The notes beneath the pieces are model-generated. The model searched no databases, was not told the DNA's origin, and worked only from the letters and a program-made list of their open reading frames with translations. 64,000 bases of DNA from Listeria rocourtiae FSL F6-920 (lineage in GTDB: Bacteria; Bacillota; Bacilli; Lactobacillales; Listeriaceae). The translations under genes were made by a program, and so were the position numbers. The stretch is from contig NZ_AODK01000018.1 in NCBI RefSeq assembly GCF_000525975.1, forward strand, positions 1-64,000, written 5' to 3'. Positions 1-10,149 of the stretch are shown here, one piece after another. Position 1 is the first letter of the stretch; every line of letters begins with the position of its first letter.

Positions 1-677
1 AAATTTGCTTTTTTTGTGTGGCACTACTGATTACTTTCCAACCTTTGTCAGCTATATATTTATTCACATTTGGGAAAAAAGCATTTTTTTTTCGCTCGCT
101 CGGATAGTGCTTGTGCTTTTATTTTACTCGAATCTAAGTTATTTTGGTAAATTATCTCATTGGAACCATTTCGTAACTCAATGCGTTTCAAGCTACTTGC
201 TGTTTTGGCATCAACGGACGGAATTGCGACAATAGCAACTGTTTTCCCATCCTTTACCTCGCTTCTATTTGTTAAAGAGACGCCAATTGCTTCATCAACC
301 TCTTTATTACTATCAAGCAAAACGAGTTCTGTTGCCTCTTTCGCAAGTTTTGTGCCACTAATTTCAACCATAGCAATTAACCCATCTAGCCCATTCATTA
401 GGTTAATTTTCACTTCGGAATCTTGTTTTTTAAGCGCGGAGTCTAGTTGTATATTTGAGATGTCTTGTTTGTTTGAATCTTTGTAGTACTCAAGCACACC
501 TGTTTTATCATCGTCATCCTTCACATAGGCCAACTGATAGTCTTTTAAATCTGTTTTCACCTTTTGTATCATGGTCAATGATTTATCGCTAAGAGCTTTG
601 TCTATGCCTTCCTTGCCACATGCTGCTAATACGACTAGAAGTAATATTCCCATAAATACTGGTATTAATTTCTTCAA
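1..677 (-). CDS. Putative lipoprotein, frameshifted, runs off left edge
   Basis: Predicted exported lipoprotein of unknown function. The start is a TTG at 677 behind a GGAAGGAA ribosome site. The first 20 residues are a lipoprotein signal with lipobox LAAC and the lipidated Cys at position 20; the rest is a charged soluble domain without a motif I recognise. As sequenced the frame stops at 60 with an odd Cys/Phe-rich tail. Removing one base from the 9-T run at 84-92 reopens the frame (…NAFFPNVNKYIADKGWK…) to base 1, so the gene is probably intact and longer than the window shows. The lipid anchor is well supported; the function is unknown. Confidence 0.75.
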
Positions 678-767
678 TCTGTTCCTTCCTCTCTCTTGAT
701 TTTTACAAACAGATTGCTCCCCGCCTCTGTTTTATGTTAAAATGATAGAGTTGATTCAATCAATCGT

Positions 768-840
768 GTCCTGATAGCTCAGTAGGATAGAGCGACAGCC
801 TCCTAAGCTGTAGGCCGTGGGTTCGATTCCCTCTCAGGAC
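768..840 (+). tRNA. tRNA-Arg (anticodon CCU)
   Basis: A 73-nt cloverleaf folds by eye. The acceptor stem is GTCCTGA paired with TCAGGAC (7 bp). The D arm starts AGCTCAGT, the anticodon stem is ACAGC/GCTGT around loop CTCCTAA (anticodon CCT), and the T arm carries GGTTCGATTCC. No CCA is encoded; the next bases are ATT. tRNA-Arg 3' ends serve as attachment sites for Listeria phage PSA, but the 250 bp downstream show no integrase or att duplication. Confidence 0.96.
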
Positions 841-1041
841 ATTCTTATTTGAACTGTAGGATACTATCATTTTACATACTATTCGATGTTAACTATATTA
901 CTATACATATCAAAAGACGTAGCTTTTATGTACTGTTTCAGTATAACGTTTTTTATGTCAAAAATAAAGCTTTATTTTTCTTTTTTTACTTTAATATTAC
1001 AAATGAATTTCTTTTACATTACTGAATACTCATAATAACCT

Positions 1042-1075
1042 AAAAAAGATCTGGTTTTTCTGCCAGATCTTTTTT
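1042..1075. terminator. Bidirectional Rho-independent terminator
   Basis: Stem AAAGATCTGG/CCAGATCTTT with loop TTTTTCTG and A/T tracts on both sides. It lies just downstream of the Pip-family gene on the minus strand and could also end transcription coming from the tRNA. Apart from the tRNA and this hairpin, I see nothing in 678-1098. Confidence 0.85.
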
Positions 1076-1098
1076 ACGCCCATTTTTAGTGAATTAAC

Positions 1099-3781
1099 TT
1101 ACTTTTTTTTAGCTTTTGCAGAAAGCGCTGGAATGATTTTATCTAGTGGTTTTTTGAGTAGTATTCCTAAGAGAATGAACAGGATGCCAAACATTGTAAG
1201 CATCAACATATCATGGGTTGCATTTTGCCAGTAGATGCCACCAACACTTTCACGAATGAGACCAACCGCGTATGTGAATGGTAGGAATGGGTAAATTGCT
1301 TGAAAAAATGGCGGTGATACTTGAATTGGGAAGTTCCCACCGGCTCCTGAAATTTGCAGGACGAGTAGAATGATGGCCATCCCTTTACCAACATTGTTGA
1401 ACAACGAAACAAGTGTGTACACGATAATCATGAAAACAACACTGATAAACATGCTAAAAAGAACGTGGTAAACTGGACTTGCAATAGATACTCCGAGCAA
1501 GAAAATGTTACCGAGCGTCACAACGAGGGCTTGCGCAAGTCCAATAGATAGGAATGTAAGCAACCTACCAAAATAAACGTGGTAGTGGTTAAAAATGCCA
1601 CGCGGTACTTCGACGTCAACGCGTAATAATGAGATGAGAAGTAATGCTCCTACCCATAGACAAAGTGCTGTATAAAATGGCGCACTGGCTGATCCGTAAT
1701 TAGGAATTGGATAGTACTTCGTTTCCTTCAATTGAATCGGATGTGCTATAAAATCACTCTCTTTTTTAACATCATTTCTTAAGAATGCAATAATTTGTTG
1801 CATATCATAATTTTGGTCAAATTCATTGATTCGTGATGCCGCTTTATTGATGGCTTGTTCGAATTGAGGTAACTCCATCCGTGATAAGTTTGCTGCCGTT
1901 TGGACTGCTTTTGCAAATTCAGGAAACTTCTGTTGTATCAGTTTGGCAGCATTATTTATTTCAGATTCCAATGACAGCAAATCATTTCGCACGAAGTCAC
2001 CAGCTTTGTGAATTTTAGCTTTTACATCAGGATATTCAGACTTGTAAAACACCGCAGCTGTGTTTATACCGCTAATAACTGTATCTAGTTTCGTATCGAT
2101 AAATGTCGTTGCATCGGCCAACGTTTTGCTGTAATTCTGGTAATCGTTGTTGGAATTCTTTTAAATACGTTTGGCTTGTTACTAAAGTTTGATTCGCATT
2201 TTGAAGAATCGATGTGATTTCTGGCAACTTGTTTTTAGCGTCATCTAGTAAAGCACTACTTTTAGCAAGGCCTGTGCTGATTTCTTTCAGTGCGGTATTG
2301 ATTGTTGGCACGATTTTAGCGTCGTATTTACTGATGATTGTTGTTAAGTCATCACTAACTTTCTTAGCTTCTGTGTGCAGTTGGTTGAGCAGTGCTTGGC
2401 TAGCTTCTTCACCGGCTTGGATAATTTTTTTTTGATTTGTGCCAATGTTTGCTGTTGATTCGCTAAGTCTTGTTTCATTGCCGTTAAATTGCTGATAAAG
2501 CCTGTGAGTGGTCTATTTGGTAAAGTTTCGTTCAGCGAGGTTAGCAACTCGATTTGCTTCGTCAACATGTTACTTGCGCTCGTTAATTGCGTATCGATTT
2601 GGTCGATTACCGTCACAACTTTATCTGGATTGATATCACCATTTTTTAGCGCTTCGGTTAGCTCATAAACGTTACTTGTGACTTGTTGTAGCAAAATAAG
2701 ATTTTGCTTGATTGTCGGAGCTACCGTTTGGAAAGACTGATCCACTTGCTTCGTAAAACCGGCTACTTTGTCTGCATATTTGGAACCATCATTTGCTATT
2801 TTTTTTTATAGTGGGTAACGCTTTTTCTGCACTGGAAATAATGCTTAGTGCCTTGGTGGATTCAGAAAGTGCATCATTTACCGTCTTTTTAATCGTCCCA
2901 AAATTGGCGTTCACTGCCTTTACGTCCGTTGCAATTTGCTTAATTTCGGGAATTTTCTTCTGCAATGTCAAGATGTCTTCGCCGAGTTTATCAAGTTGCG
3001 GTAACTGTGATTCGATACGTAACAAGTCTTGTGCCGCAGCATTTATTTGAGGCATACTCTTATTAAGATCAACTACTTGGTTCGCCTTTCTTTTTAAGTC
3101 TGGTAGCTTCCCTTCCAAAATAACTGCTTGCTTACCCATTTCAATAATTTGTGGCATACTCGCCTTCACTTGAAAAACTTTATCTTTAATATGTCGCAAA
3201 GTTGGCAACTCATTTTCCAAGTCGATGCCAGCTTTATTAAGCTCTGAAAGAACCGAACTGCTGACTTTATCGACGAATTCCGAGCTGATTTGGTCTACGA
3301 TGGTTGATGCACCTTTATCGGTTATTTTTGGCGCAATCGCATTTATTTTCTCATTCACCATATAGTTAATTGTTGGTTTCGTCAGATTGCCCCCCACGAC
3401 CGAGACAATATCTTTTGAAAAATCAGCAGGAATAATAATTGCGGCATAGTAATCACCTTTCTTCACAGCTTCACGTGCCTTATCTTCGCTCGTAAAAGTC
3501 CAACCTAGTGAGTCATTTTCTCTCAGTTGTTTTTTGAGTTGTGTACCAATATTAACTTGTTGCGGGCTTTTTCCTGGCACTGTAATTTCGGCACCTTTGT
3601 CTTCAATCACAACTGCCACCTTAATACCAGATGTATTCGAATAAGGGTCCCAGAGTGCTTCAATATTAAACCAGGCGTACAGTGATGGCAAAATGACAAG
3701 TGCAAGTACCAACATTAACGCAATCGGAGCTTTAAAAAGTCGTCGCCAATCAAGTATAAAAATACCCCAAATTTTCTTCAT
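1099..3781 (-). CDS. YhgE/Pip-family membrane protein, three probable sequencing frameshifts
   Basis: Member of the YhgE/Pip (phage infection protein) family, ABC-2-like exporters whose relatives act as phage receptors or T7SS components (YueB/EsaA). Reconstructed length is about 890 residues. It has one N-terminal membrane helix (about 18-38, ending PSLYAWFNI), a long extracellular coiled-coil-like region of repeated LP-L/I segments, and a C-terminal bundle of about five or six helices. The frame breaks at T runs 2799-2807 (9, wants 8), 2425-2433 (9, wants 7 or 10) and near 2159-2162 (4, wants 3); each correction joins convincing protein. A GAGGGGTGCG ribosome site precedes the start. A real pseudogene is possible, but the errors match a window-wide artefact. 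Confidence 0.85.
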
Positions 3782-3844
3782 TCATCGCACCCCTCTTGTC
3801 TTACTTCACGTCCGATTATACAGGGCAGGCAGGTTAACTGCAAA

Positions 3845-3892
3845 CAAAAAAAATACAAGCTAAGACATTTTTTACAGCGCCTAGCTTGTATT
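3845..3892 (-). terminator. Terminator of the PTS/mupG-like operon
   Basis: Inverted repeat AATACAAGCTA/TAGCTTGTATT followed on the minus strand by a run of eight T, eight bases after the MupG-like stop codon. Confidence 0.85.
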
Positions 3893-3899
3893 CACTATT

Positions 3900-4985
3900 T
3901 TATTTATGTTCTTTTAAGCGGAAATGTTGCCATGGTTGGATTGTTTTTAGTAAGTAACGCTCTTCTGGGATAACGCGCCCAACGATATTTGTGTTACCTG
4001 AGTTCTCCATTTCACGCAAAGCCACCTGCATTTCGCCTTTGTAGCGTTCGTAGCCATTGTTATCGATAGTAACATCACCTAGTTCGATTGTGTCTGTGTC
4101 ATGCGCTGGAAACTCGTGTTGCTTGAAGTTTACACGTGTCATTGTCGAGCGCAATACATACTCAGAAGCATCACCACGATTGAAATGTTTTTGTGTTGTC
4201 ACGATTTCTTTTTCGACTGGTGTCGCGCCGTCAACAAATATCACAGCAAGTTCTAACTCATTGCGATTTAGTTCGCCAAGTGCTTTTAACTCTTCTTCTG
4301 ACGCGTACATATTACCAATAATAACATCATCGATTAACCCGGTGTTCCATAAATCTTTTGCTTGGACCGTAATCGGCATACCACGATGCTCCTCTAATGT
4401 TGGAAGTCCACCATCAACGACAAACCACGGTCCAAATTTACCTGCGTTAGACGAAACGAAAGCTGCAGTGCGCAAGTTGAATTTTTTGAATTGGGCGCTT
4501 GTACGAAGGAAATGCTCACGAGAAAGCGCTGTATAACGACGTGGATAAAAATTATGACAACCAATAATATTTGCTGTATTCGCTTGATAGGACAAAATAT
4601 TATCGACATATTTCGTGCCGTTAGAAATATTAAGCTCGATTTGTAAATCATTATCATCAAAAGACATCGCTGCTTCTTCTGCACCAGAAAAACCTAAATC
4701 TAAACGCAAACCGGATAATCCTAATTCTTTAAAGCGTCCTAAGTCCTGATACGTCAAATTTAGTGAAGCAAAAACACCTGGATCGACATCAGCAATAACT
4801 TCGTAACCTAATGTATTCGCTGTTTGACAGATTGTTTCTAGTTTTGCAAACTCTTCTTCGTCATTTGCCGAGATTAAACATGTGAAAATGCGGCTAAAAC
4901 CATACTTTGCAGCAGTTTCGATGTAGTTTAAAGAATCCTCCAATGGGGCATGTTGTGGGAATACTGAAATACCTAATTTTCTCAT
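3900..4985 (-). CDS. MupG-like 6-phospho-N-acetylmuramidase family protein (DUF871)
   Basis: 361 residues, full length for the DUF871/MupG family. The N-terminal TIM-barrel half opens with GISVFPQHAPLEDS and contains the strand motif GLSGLRLDLGFSG. A smaller C-terminal domain begins near 240. MupG cleaves MurNAc-6-phosphate-GlcNAc released by peptidoglycan recycling; other members may act on other 6-phosphodisaccharides. The gene is last in an operon behind EIIB, EIIC and EIIA, so it probably hydrolyses the phosphosugar those proteins import. The associated PTS is Lac-family and not the MurP type, so the exact substrate is open. A hairpin at 5017-5053 separates it from EIIA. Confidence 0.85.
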   Translation of the reverse strand: MRKLGISVFPQHAPLEDSLNYIETAAKYGFSRIFTCLISANDEEEFAKLETICQTANTLGYEVIADVDPGVFASLNLTYQDLGRFKELGLSGLRLDLGFSGAEEAAMSFDDNDLQIELNISNGTKYVDNILSYQANTANIIGCHNFYPRRYTALSREHFLRTSAQFKKFNLRTAAFVSSNAGKFGPWFVVDGGLPTLEEHRGMPITVQAKDLWNTGLIDDVIIGNMYASEEELKALGELNRNELELAVIFVDGATPVEKEIVTTQKHFNRGDASEYVLRSTMTRVNFKQHEFPAHDTDTIELGDVTIDNNGYERYKGEMQVALREMENSGNTNIVGRVIPEERYLLKTIQPWQHFRLKEHK

Positions 4986-5016
4986 AATAAGTAAACTTCC
5001 TCTCTCATAAATAATT

Positions 5017-5053
5017 AAAATGGGGATGAGGAAAATTCCTCACCCCCATTTTT
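5017..5053. terminator. Intercistronic hairpin between EIIA and the mupG-like gene
   Basis: AAAATGGGGATGAGG pairs with CCTCACCCCCATTTT (one mismatch) around AAAATT, with flanking A/T. It looks like a terminator or a processing/stability hairpin, so MupG may be made at a lower level than the PTS proteins. Confidence 0.65.
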
Positions 5054-5057
5054 ATAG

Positions 5058-5364
5058 TTACTTAGCGCGATATAATTCTACAATCTCGATTGCTAAATCT
5101 TTAAATGTAATAGCATTCATCAAGTGATCTTGTGCGTGAACTAGAAGTAAAGATACTTCTGTTTTTTCGCCACGTGCTTCGCCTTGAATTAGTTTAGTTT
5201 GAGAATGATGCGCTTCAAGCAATGATTGTTCTGCTTTTTGGATTTGTTCATCCGCTAAAGCAAAATCACCTTTTTTTAGCTGCGTCAATCGCTAACATGG
5301 CATCGCTTTTTGCGTTACCACCAAACATAATTAGGTTCATAATCGTTAGTTCTAATTCTTCCAT
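5058..5364 (-). CDS. PTS lactose/cellobiose-family EIIA (frameshifted near the N-terminus)
   Basis: Cytoplasmic phosphocarrier that passes phosphate from HPr to EIIB. The reconstructed protein is about 101 residues, normal for PTS_IIA Lac/Cel. The C-terminal part has LLVHAQDHLM, which contains the phosphorylated His. The N-terminus MEELELTIMNLIMFGGNAKSD starts at 5364 and is put out of frame by the 7-T run at 5271-5277 (6 restores GDFALADE). It lies downstream of EIIC with two copies of a 123-bp structured repeat between them. Confidence 0.88.
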
Positions 5365-5390
5365 TCAGTTCCACATCCTTGGGTCATATT

Positions 5391-5636
5391 GTCTGGCTTC
5401 CTCACACCAACTCCTCGGCAACTTCACAGCCTCCTTAAAATCCAATTACAGGATTTTACTGCGCCTGTTCCAGTTTCTTTCCGAGCTAACGGGTGTGTTC
5501 AGCACTTCTTTTTGTCCGGCTTCCTCATGCCAGCTCCTCGGCAACTTCACAGCCTCCTTAAAATCCAATTACGGGATTTTACTGCGCCTGTTCCAGTTTC
5601 TTTCGGAGCTAACGGGCATGTTCAGCACTTCTTTTT
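5391..5636 (-). repeat. Tandem pair of a 123-bp structured intercistronic element
   Basis: Two adjacent copies, 5391-5513 and 5514-5636, about 90% identical, fill the EIIC-EIIA gap. Each folds similarly: an outer stem (CACACC 5403-5408 with GGTGTG 5492-5497; CATGCC 5526-5531 with GGCATG 5615-5620), a second stem AGCTC/GAGCT (copy 1 needs a G-U pair that exists only in the minus-strand RNA), and a central hairpin AAAATCC/GGATTTT. The outer-stem differences between copies are compensatory. A related copy lies at 16964-17080 in gltBD. On the mRNA strand each copy contains AAGGAGG but no credible open frame. I do not recognise it as a named family. Confidence 0.8.
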
Positions 5637-6915
5637 AAAAATTATCTTCTGTTGGTTCGCCGGCTGCTGCTGCTTTTTCACGACGAATTTCTTGAATTTC
5701 TGCTACTTTAATGAATGGTGCGTAGATGAGTACGGCTACTGCGATATTGACCGCCGCTAGAACTCCACCTGTCCAACTTTGTGTAGCAAGCACACCACCA
5801 ACAATCGGTGGTGTAGTCCAAGGTGTTACGATTGTTGCTGCTGGTACCATGCCTAGTGATGTCGCAAAGTAAGCGATTGTTACAAGCACTAGTGGAGCCA
5901 AAATGTAAGGTACAAATAGGATTGGATTTAACACAATCGGTAGACCGAACATTAATGGTTCATTAATGTTGAATATTCCAGGAGCTGAGGCAAGTCCTGA
6001 CACTGTTACATATTGTTTATTGCGACGACCAAATAGGAACACCGAAATAATGATTGCAATCGTTGCACCAGTTCCGCCTAAGTTTACGAAAGAGTCAAAG
6101 AAAGGTTTGTTAACGATATAAGGAGCGTCTAAGCCTTTGTTAATAGCGATAACATTTTTAGCAATCGCATCAACGTTGATTGTTTGCATAAATGGCTCGA
6201 TAATATTCGCACCATGAAGTCCGAAGAACCATAGGAATGAAGAAATAAATGCAAGTAATAATGCTGCTGGCAGTGTATTAGCAAGACCCATGAACGGTTC
6301 TTGAATCAATTTGTAGAATTCGCCAACGATATCTTTTACACCAAGCCCAAAAAGGATAGTTGTAATCATTGCGAAAATACTTACTGTGATCATCGCTGGG
6401 AAAAGCGCTGCGAATGATCTAGATACTGCTGGCGGAACACCGTCTGGCATTCTGATAATAAGTTTTGAATTTCCACTTAGACGAGTGAATAATTCGGTTG
6501 AAACTAAAGCTACGATTAGGGCCAAAAATAATCCTGATGAGCTCAGCCCTGTTAATCCACCAATGGCAAAGAAAGAAGAAACAGATACAACACCACTTGA
6601 TAAAGCATCTTTATCATATGATTTCGCTAGGTTATAAGCTACAGTAAAAGCAGTTAAAAGTGCTAGAATCGCGAATGTCCCGTTCCAAATATTCCCTCCA
6701 AAAGATTTCCAAAGCGCTTCCCCAAATAAGTTATTCATAAATGTTTGGTAAGCTTTGATTGGTAAGTTGTTGATTAACGTCCCTAATGACCCCAAGATCA
6801 TTAATGGCATTGTTGTGATGAAACCATCACGAATTGCAACTAAGTGACGTTGCCCTCCGACTTTGGCTGCATAAGGAATAAAGTACTTTTCCATAAATGC
6901 GATAAAACCATTCAT
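5635..6915 (-). CDS. PTS lactose/cellobiose-family EIIC permease
   Basis: Membrane channel of a Lac-family PTS: it binds and translocates a beta-linked disaccharide or aminosugar while EIIB phosphorylates it. About 426 residues with some ten hydrophobic helices. Family motifs include the N-terminal ...HLVAIRDGF, the GLHGANI segment in the middle and FNINEPLMFGLPI near 320, which lies in the substrate-binding region. I choose the second ATG at 6915 because GGGGG stands 8 bases upstream; the longer start lacks a ribosome site. It lies downstream of EIIB in the sigma-54-controlled operon, and its stop codon touches the repeat pair. Confidence 0.93.
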   Translation of the reverse strand: MNGFIAFMEKYFIPYAAKVGGQRHLVAIRDGFITTMPLMILGSLGTLINNLPIKAYQTFMNNLFGEALWKSFGGNIWNGTFAILALLTAFTVAYNLAKSYDKDALSSGVVSVSSFFAIGGLTGLSSSGLFLALIVALVSTELFTRLSGNSKLIIRMPDGVPPAVSRSFAALFPAMITVSIFAMITTILFGLGVKDIVGEFYKLIQEPFMGLANTLPAALLLAFISSFLWFFGLHGANIIEPFMQTINVDAIAKNVIAINKGLDAPYIVNKPFFDSFVNLGGTGATIAIIISVFLFGRRNKQYVTVSGLASAPGIFNINEPLMFGLPIVLNPILFVPYILAPLVLVTIAYFATSLGMVPAATIVTPWTTPPIVGGVLATQSWTGGVLAAVNIAVAVLIYAPFIKVAEIQEIRREKAAAAGEPTEDNF

Positions 6916-6991
6916 TTGCATTTCCCCCAATAATTTTATTTTGGACGAGACGTTTGCCCCCTCCTATATTTAAGCAGTAACAATGTACCGC

Positions 6992-7300
6992 TTATTCCCC
7001 AAGTAAAGTTAGTGCTTGATTTAAAACTTTTTCGCCGTCCATCATACCATAATCGATGCTATTAATAACTGCGACGGGTTTCCCTAGTGGTTCTAGCTTT
7101 TTCTTGAATTTGTTTTCTAAAAATTTAACTTGTGGCCCTAATAATAAAACGTCGATCTTGCCAATATTATCTGGCGCCTCAGCTTCTGATACTGCATAAA
7201 TCTTAGCTTCGAGATTTCTATCCTCTGCGGCTTCCTCCATCTTGGTGACTAGCAGACTGGTTGACATACCCGCGGAACAAACTAACAAGATTGTTTTCAC
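6992..7300 (-). CDS. PTS lactose/cellobiose-family EIIB
   Basis: 102-residue cytoplasmic EIIB. The active-site loop is LLVCSAGMSTS with the phosphorylated Cys at position 8, typical of Lac/Cel EIIB. It takes phosphate from EIIA and gives it to the sugar bound to EIIC. First gene of the operon, about 50 bases downstream of the sigma-54 promoter at 7351-7367. Confidence 0.93.
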   Translation of the reverse strand: MKTILLVCSAGMSTSLLVTKMEEAAEDRNLEAKIYAVSEAEAPDNIGKIDVLLLGPQVKFLENKFKKKLEPLGKPVAVINSIDYGMMDGEKVLNQALTLLGE

Positions 7301-7350
7301 TTCGATTCATCCTCCCTAAAACGCTATTTCTTAACCCTCACTTCTATAAA

Positions 7351-7367
7351 TGCAAGTTCCGTGCCAA
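7351..7367 (-). promoter_or_regulatory. Sigma-54 (RpoN) -24/-12 promoter for the PTS operon
   Basis: The minus strand reads TTGGCACGGAACTTGCA, matching the TGGCACG-N4-TTGCA consensus at both elements with correct spacing. It lies between the EIIB start and the gene for a sigma-54 activator with PRD domains, the usual arrangement for LevR/ManR-controlled PTS operons. Confidence 0.92.
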
Positions 7368-7420
7368 CTTTTAAAATAAGATAAAAGCGTGTGATAAAGC
7401 CAAACATCAGCTTACACAAG

Positions 7421-7458
7421 AACAAAAGACAAGTGTGTAATTTATGTACACACTTGTC
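7421..7458 (-). terminator. Terminator of the LevR-type activator gene
   Basis: Perfect 12-bp inverted repeat GACAAGTGTGTA/TACACACTTGTC, followed on the minus strand by TTTTGTTCTT. It lies just after the activator stop codon and upstream of the sigma-54 promoter, so it insulates that promoter. The symmetry could also serve as an activator site, but the T tract favours a terminator. Confidence 0.8.
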
Positions 7459-7466
7459 TCGTTAGT

Positions 7467-10149
7467 TTAATTTTCTTCCACGATTACTTTATTTGCTGTC
7501 ATCATTTGCGTGAGATAAGCAATTTCTGACTGAGGGACGATAATATTATACTCTAAATTGATGTTTTCCATCATTTGTTGCGTAATCTGCATTTCAATCA
7601 TATGCTGTTTCGTGAATGTATCAATGTTCGGAAATTCGCGATCGACACCGCCGAGCTTCATCCGTTCAACAAGGAAAGCTAGATGTAAAATAACCCCAAT
7701 ATCGACACCTGGTTCAAGCACTATATTCATCTGAACCTGCAACTCCGAAATGATTTTGCGCAAGAAGTAGACGAGCTGTTCTGGTGATTCGACTTCTTTT
7801 AAATTACCTTCTAGGGAGGAAATTAACTGGTCATATGGTACTTCATCATTAATAATTCGCTTCACGATGTCAATTCCCCCCTCAGAAAATACCTCTAAGG
7901 CGCTGAAAAATGGGATTTCGCGGTACTGGAACTCGACAGAGCCCATGATGGCTAGTATGTTGTATTCTTCCATCAGTTGGTCGATGCGCTCACGGAAAGC
8001 TTCTTTATGCAAAAATTGTAAGACGATGATTTCCACTTTTGACTCGTCGATAACTGGGGCTACGCGGGCTCGTAACTGTTCTGCTACACCTTCTCCTGTG
8101 AAACATGTAAGTATAACCGCGTTTTTTCGTTGGTTTTGTTCGTAAAATTTGTGCTTTGTATTTATTTTCAAAGAGTTGTTGACAACTCTGATATATATCT
8201 TCTAACCCGCGTCCCAACGAAGCTTTGCGTATAGCCTCTAATACAACTGGTGTACTCGCCATGCTAACTGTTTTAGTGCGAATGCCAAGTTCCTCGGTTA
8301 GCATATTGCCAAACGACGTCAGAGAGCCCATATCAGAAAGAATTAAGACGCCCTTTGTCGGATTTAATTGTTGTACTTTAGCTTTTACTTTTTCATACAT
8401 CGCTTTTACTTCGACTGATAACGGCATATCCATCGCTGTGCCAGACTCAATGTTGAGAAGTTCTTGGACCGTTTCAACCATACTCGTTGCCGCCGAGCGA
8501 CCGTGCATCATGACGATAACTTCGACTAGCGATTCTTGGGTAAACATCGACTCCACGACTTCCTCTGTTAAAAACATCGTCAAAAAACCAATTTCATCAA
8601 AAGGAATTTCAATACCTAGTGATTGCTCTAATAGAGCCGAAATATCAATCGCTGCTTGGAATTCTTTCGAGTATTTTTTGCGGACATTGTTCAAGTCCGG
8701 ATGTACAATATGTTTTTGTTCGCGAATCCGCTCGATGGTACTCTGTAAGTGGAGCGCAAACGCAAAACGCATTTTTTCATTGTATTTACGTTCCAAGCGC
8801 TGTTCTGCTAAAGCATATACTTGATCTGTAAGTTGCCAAATTGCCGGACTAATAATCTCCTTCGCCGATTGCTGCGTCGGAAGCTGCCCCATGTACTCAT
8901 GGAAATACTGATCCACATCCATGTGAAGCGCTTCTTCAAGCTCTGACTGGTCCTTGCCTTCTTTCATCAACTGATCAGCTTTTGTTTGAATCGCTTGGTA
9001 CACGTCATCCACATCTTCAATCGCAATATCATTCGCTTCACTCGTATCGTAAAATTTAAAAATCGTCTTATTCACATCAATTAACCGGTTCATTTTCTCC
9101 GGCTCATCTTTCAAATGAAGTAAACCTTTTTGAACATAGATCGGCAAATCATCCTGCTCAATCAGAATATAATTCGTCGCTTTTGTCTTATAATGCAAAA
9201 ATGCCTTCGCACATGCTAATTTCAAATCACGTTGCAGTTGACCAACATTGGCACTCGCATGGTAGAGTAAAAACGCCATCAAAGCTTGGCGATGAACGCG
9301 AATCGTTTGATGTAAACGCGTTGCTTCCTGTGATAAGAAAAATTCGATAAGCTCATAACGTTCTTCTAACTGCCGCTCTGCCAGTGGTGGCAACGTGATT
9401 GTCATCGGGATCCGCCTAGTGAATGTTTCTAATAAAAAATTATCCGGTGATTCTGTTGTTGCCCCAATAATTTGCACTGCCGCCGTATGCACTGCTTGAC
9501 TCTCACCAAGCGGTCGATATTCACCTTTATCAATAAACGTGAACAACATTTCTTGGCCTTCTGGAGGTAGCCGATGAATCTCATCCAAAAATAAAATTCC
9601 GCCATCTGCTTTTGCAAGCAAGCCCTCGCGTGTCTGTTCTGCTCCCGTGTATGCTCCTTTAATCACACCAAAGATATGACCGAAAAGCAATTGCGGATTT
9701 TGTGCATAGTCCGCACAGTTAAACGAAACGAATGGTGCATTCTTGCTAACCATATCAGCTTCACGAGCGAACTTGTACATGCACTCGGCAAATAAGGACT
9801 TCCCTGTACCTGTTTTCCCAAGAATTAATGTATGTAAACCATTCGGTGGATAAAGAATCGCTGCTTTTGCTTGTTGAATGCTCACTTTTAAGCTTTGCGC
9901 AGAACCAATGAGCCGATCAAAAGCCGTTTTCGTACTACTAATTCCTGATTTGGCCTCCTCTTTTTTGAAAGCTTGGTAAAGAACTGGCTTGCCTGGGAGT
10001 TTCTCAATCTGTCCCTCCTTAAACAATTCGTTCAAATAACGGCTCGCATTCGCGCGATCCATCTGTAACTTCTCCGCTACATCATTCGCTGTTAGTTTAC
10101 CGTTTACATTATTCAGAAGCTTAAAAACTTCGTCTCTTCTACTAAGCAT
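7467..10149 (-). CDS. LevR/ManR-type sigma-54 activator with PRD and PTS domains (one frameshift)
   Basis: Transcription activator for sigma-54 RNA polymerase, controlled by PTS phosphorylation. In order: N-terminal winged helix (about 1-60), AAA+ domain with Walker A GKTGTGKS (about 110-118), GAYTGA in place of GAFTGA for sigma-54 contact, Walker [11 protein letters not shown], a first PRD (about 450-560), an EIIA-man-like domain ([14 protein letters not shown]), an EIIB-like region with CFTGEG, and a second PRD at the C-terminus. About 890 residues in all. The frame breaks in the 6-T run 8122-8127; removing one base gives [14 protein letters not shown]. It almost certainly drives the neighbouring PTS operon. 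Confidence 0.92.

Noticed and set aside
768-840. tRNA-Arg as an occupied phage or island attachment site
   Set aside because: No integrase, no duplicated 3' end and no foreign genes were found on either side in the window.
1099-3781. Pip-family gene as a genuine pseudogene
   Set aside because: Three breaks are many, but two are in 9-base T runs and all junctions rejoin good protein; no internal stops or deletions otherwise.
5222-5760. Plus-strand open frames across the tandem repeat, with repeated protein segments
   Set aside because: They lie antisense to EIIC/EIIA or inside the structured element, the internal similarity comes from the DNA duplication, and there is no ribosome site.
7421-7458. 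Upstream activating sequence for the LevR-type protein
   Set aside because: The 12-bp dyad is followed by a T tract directly after the activator stop, so a terminator is the better reading, though dual use is not excluded.
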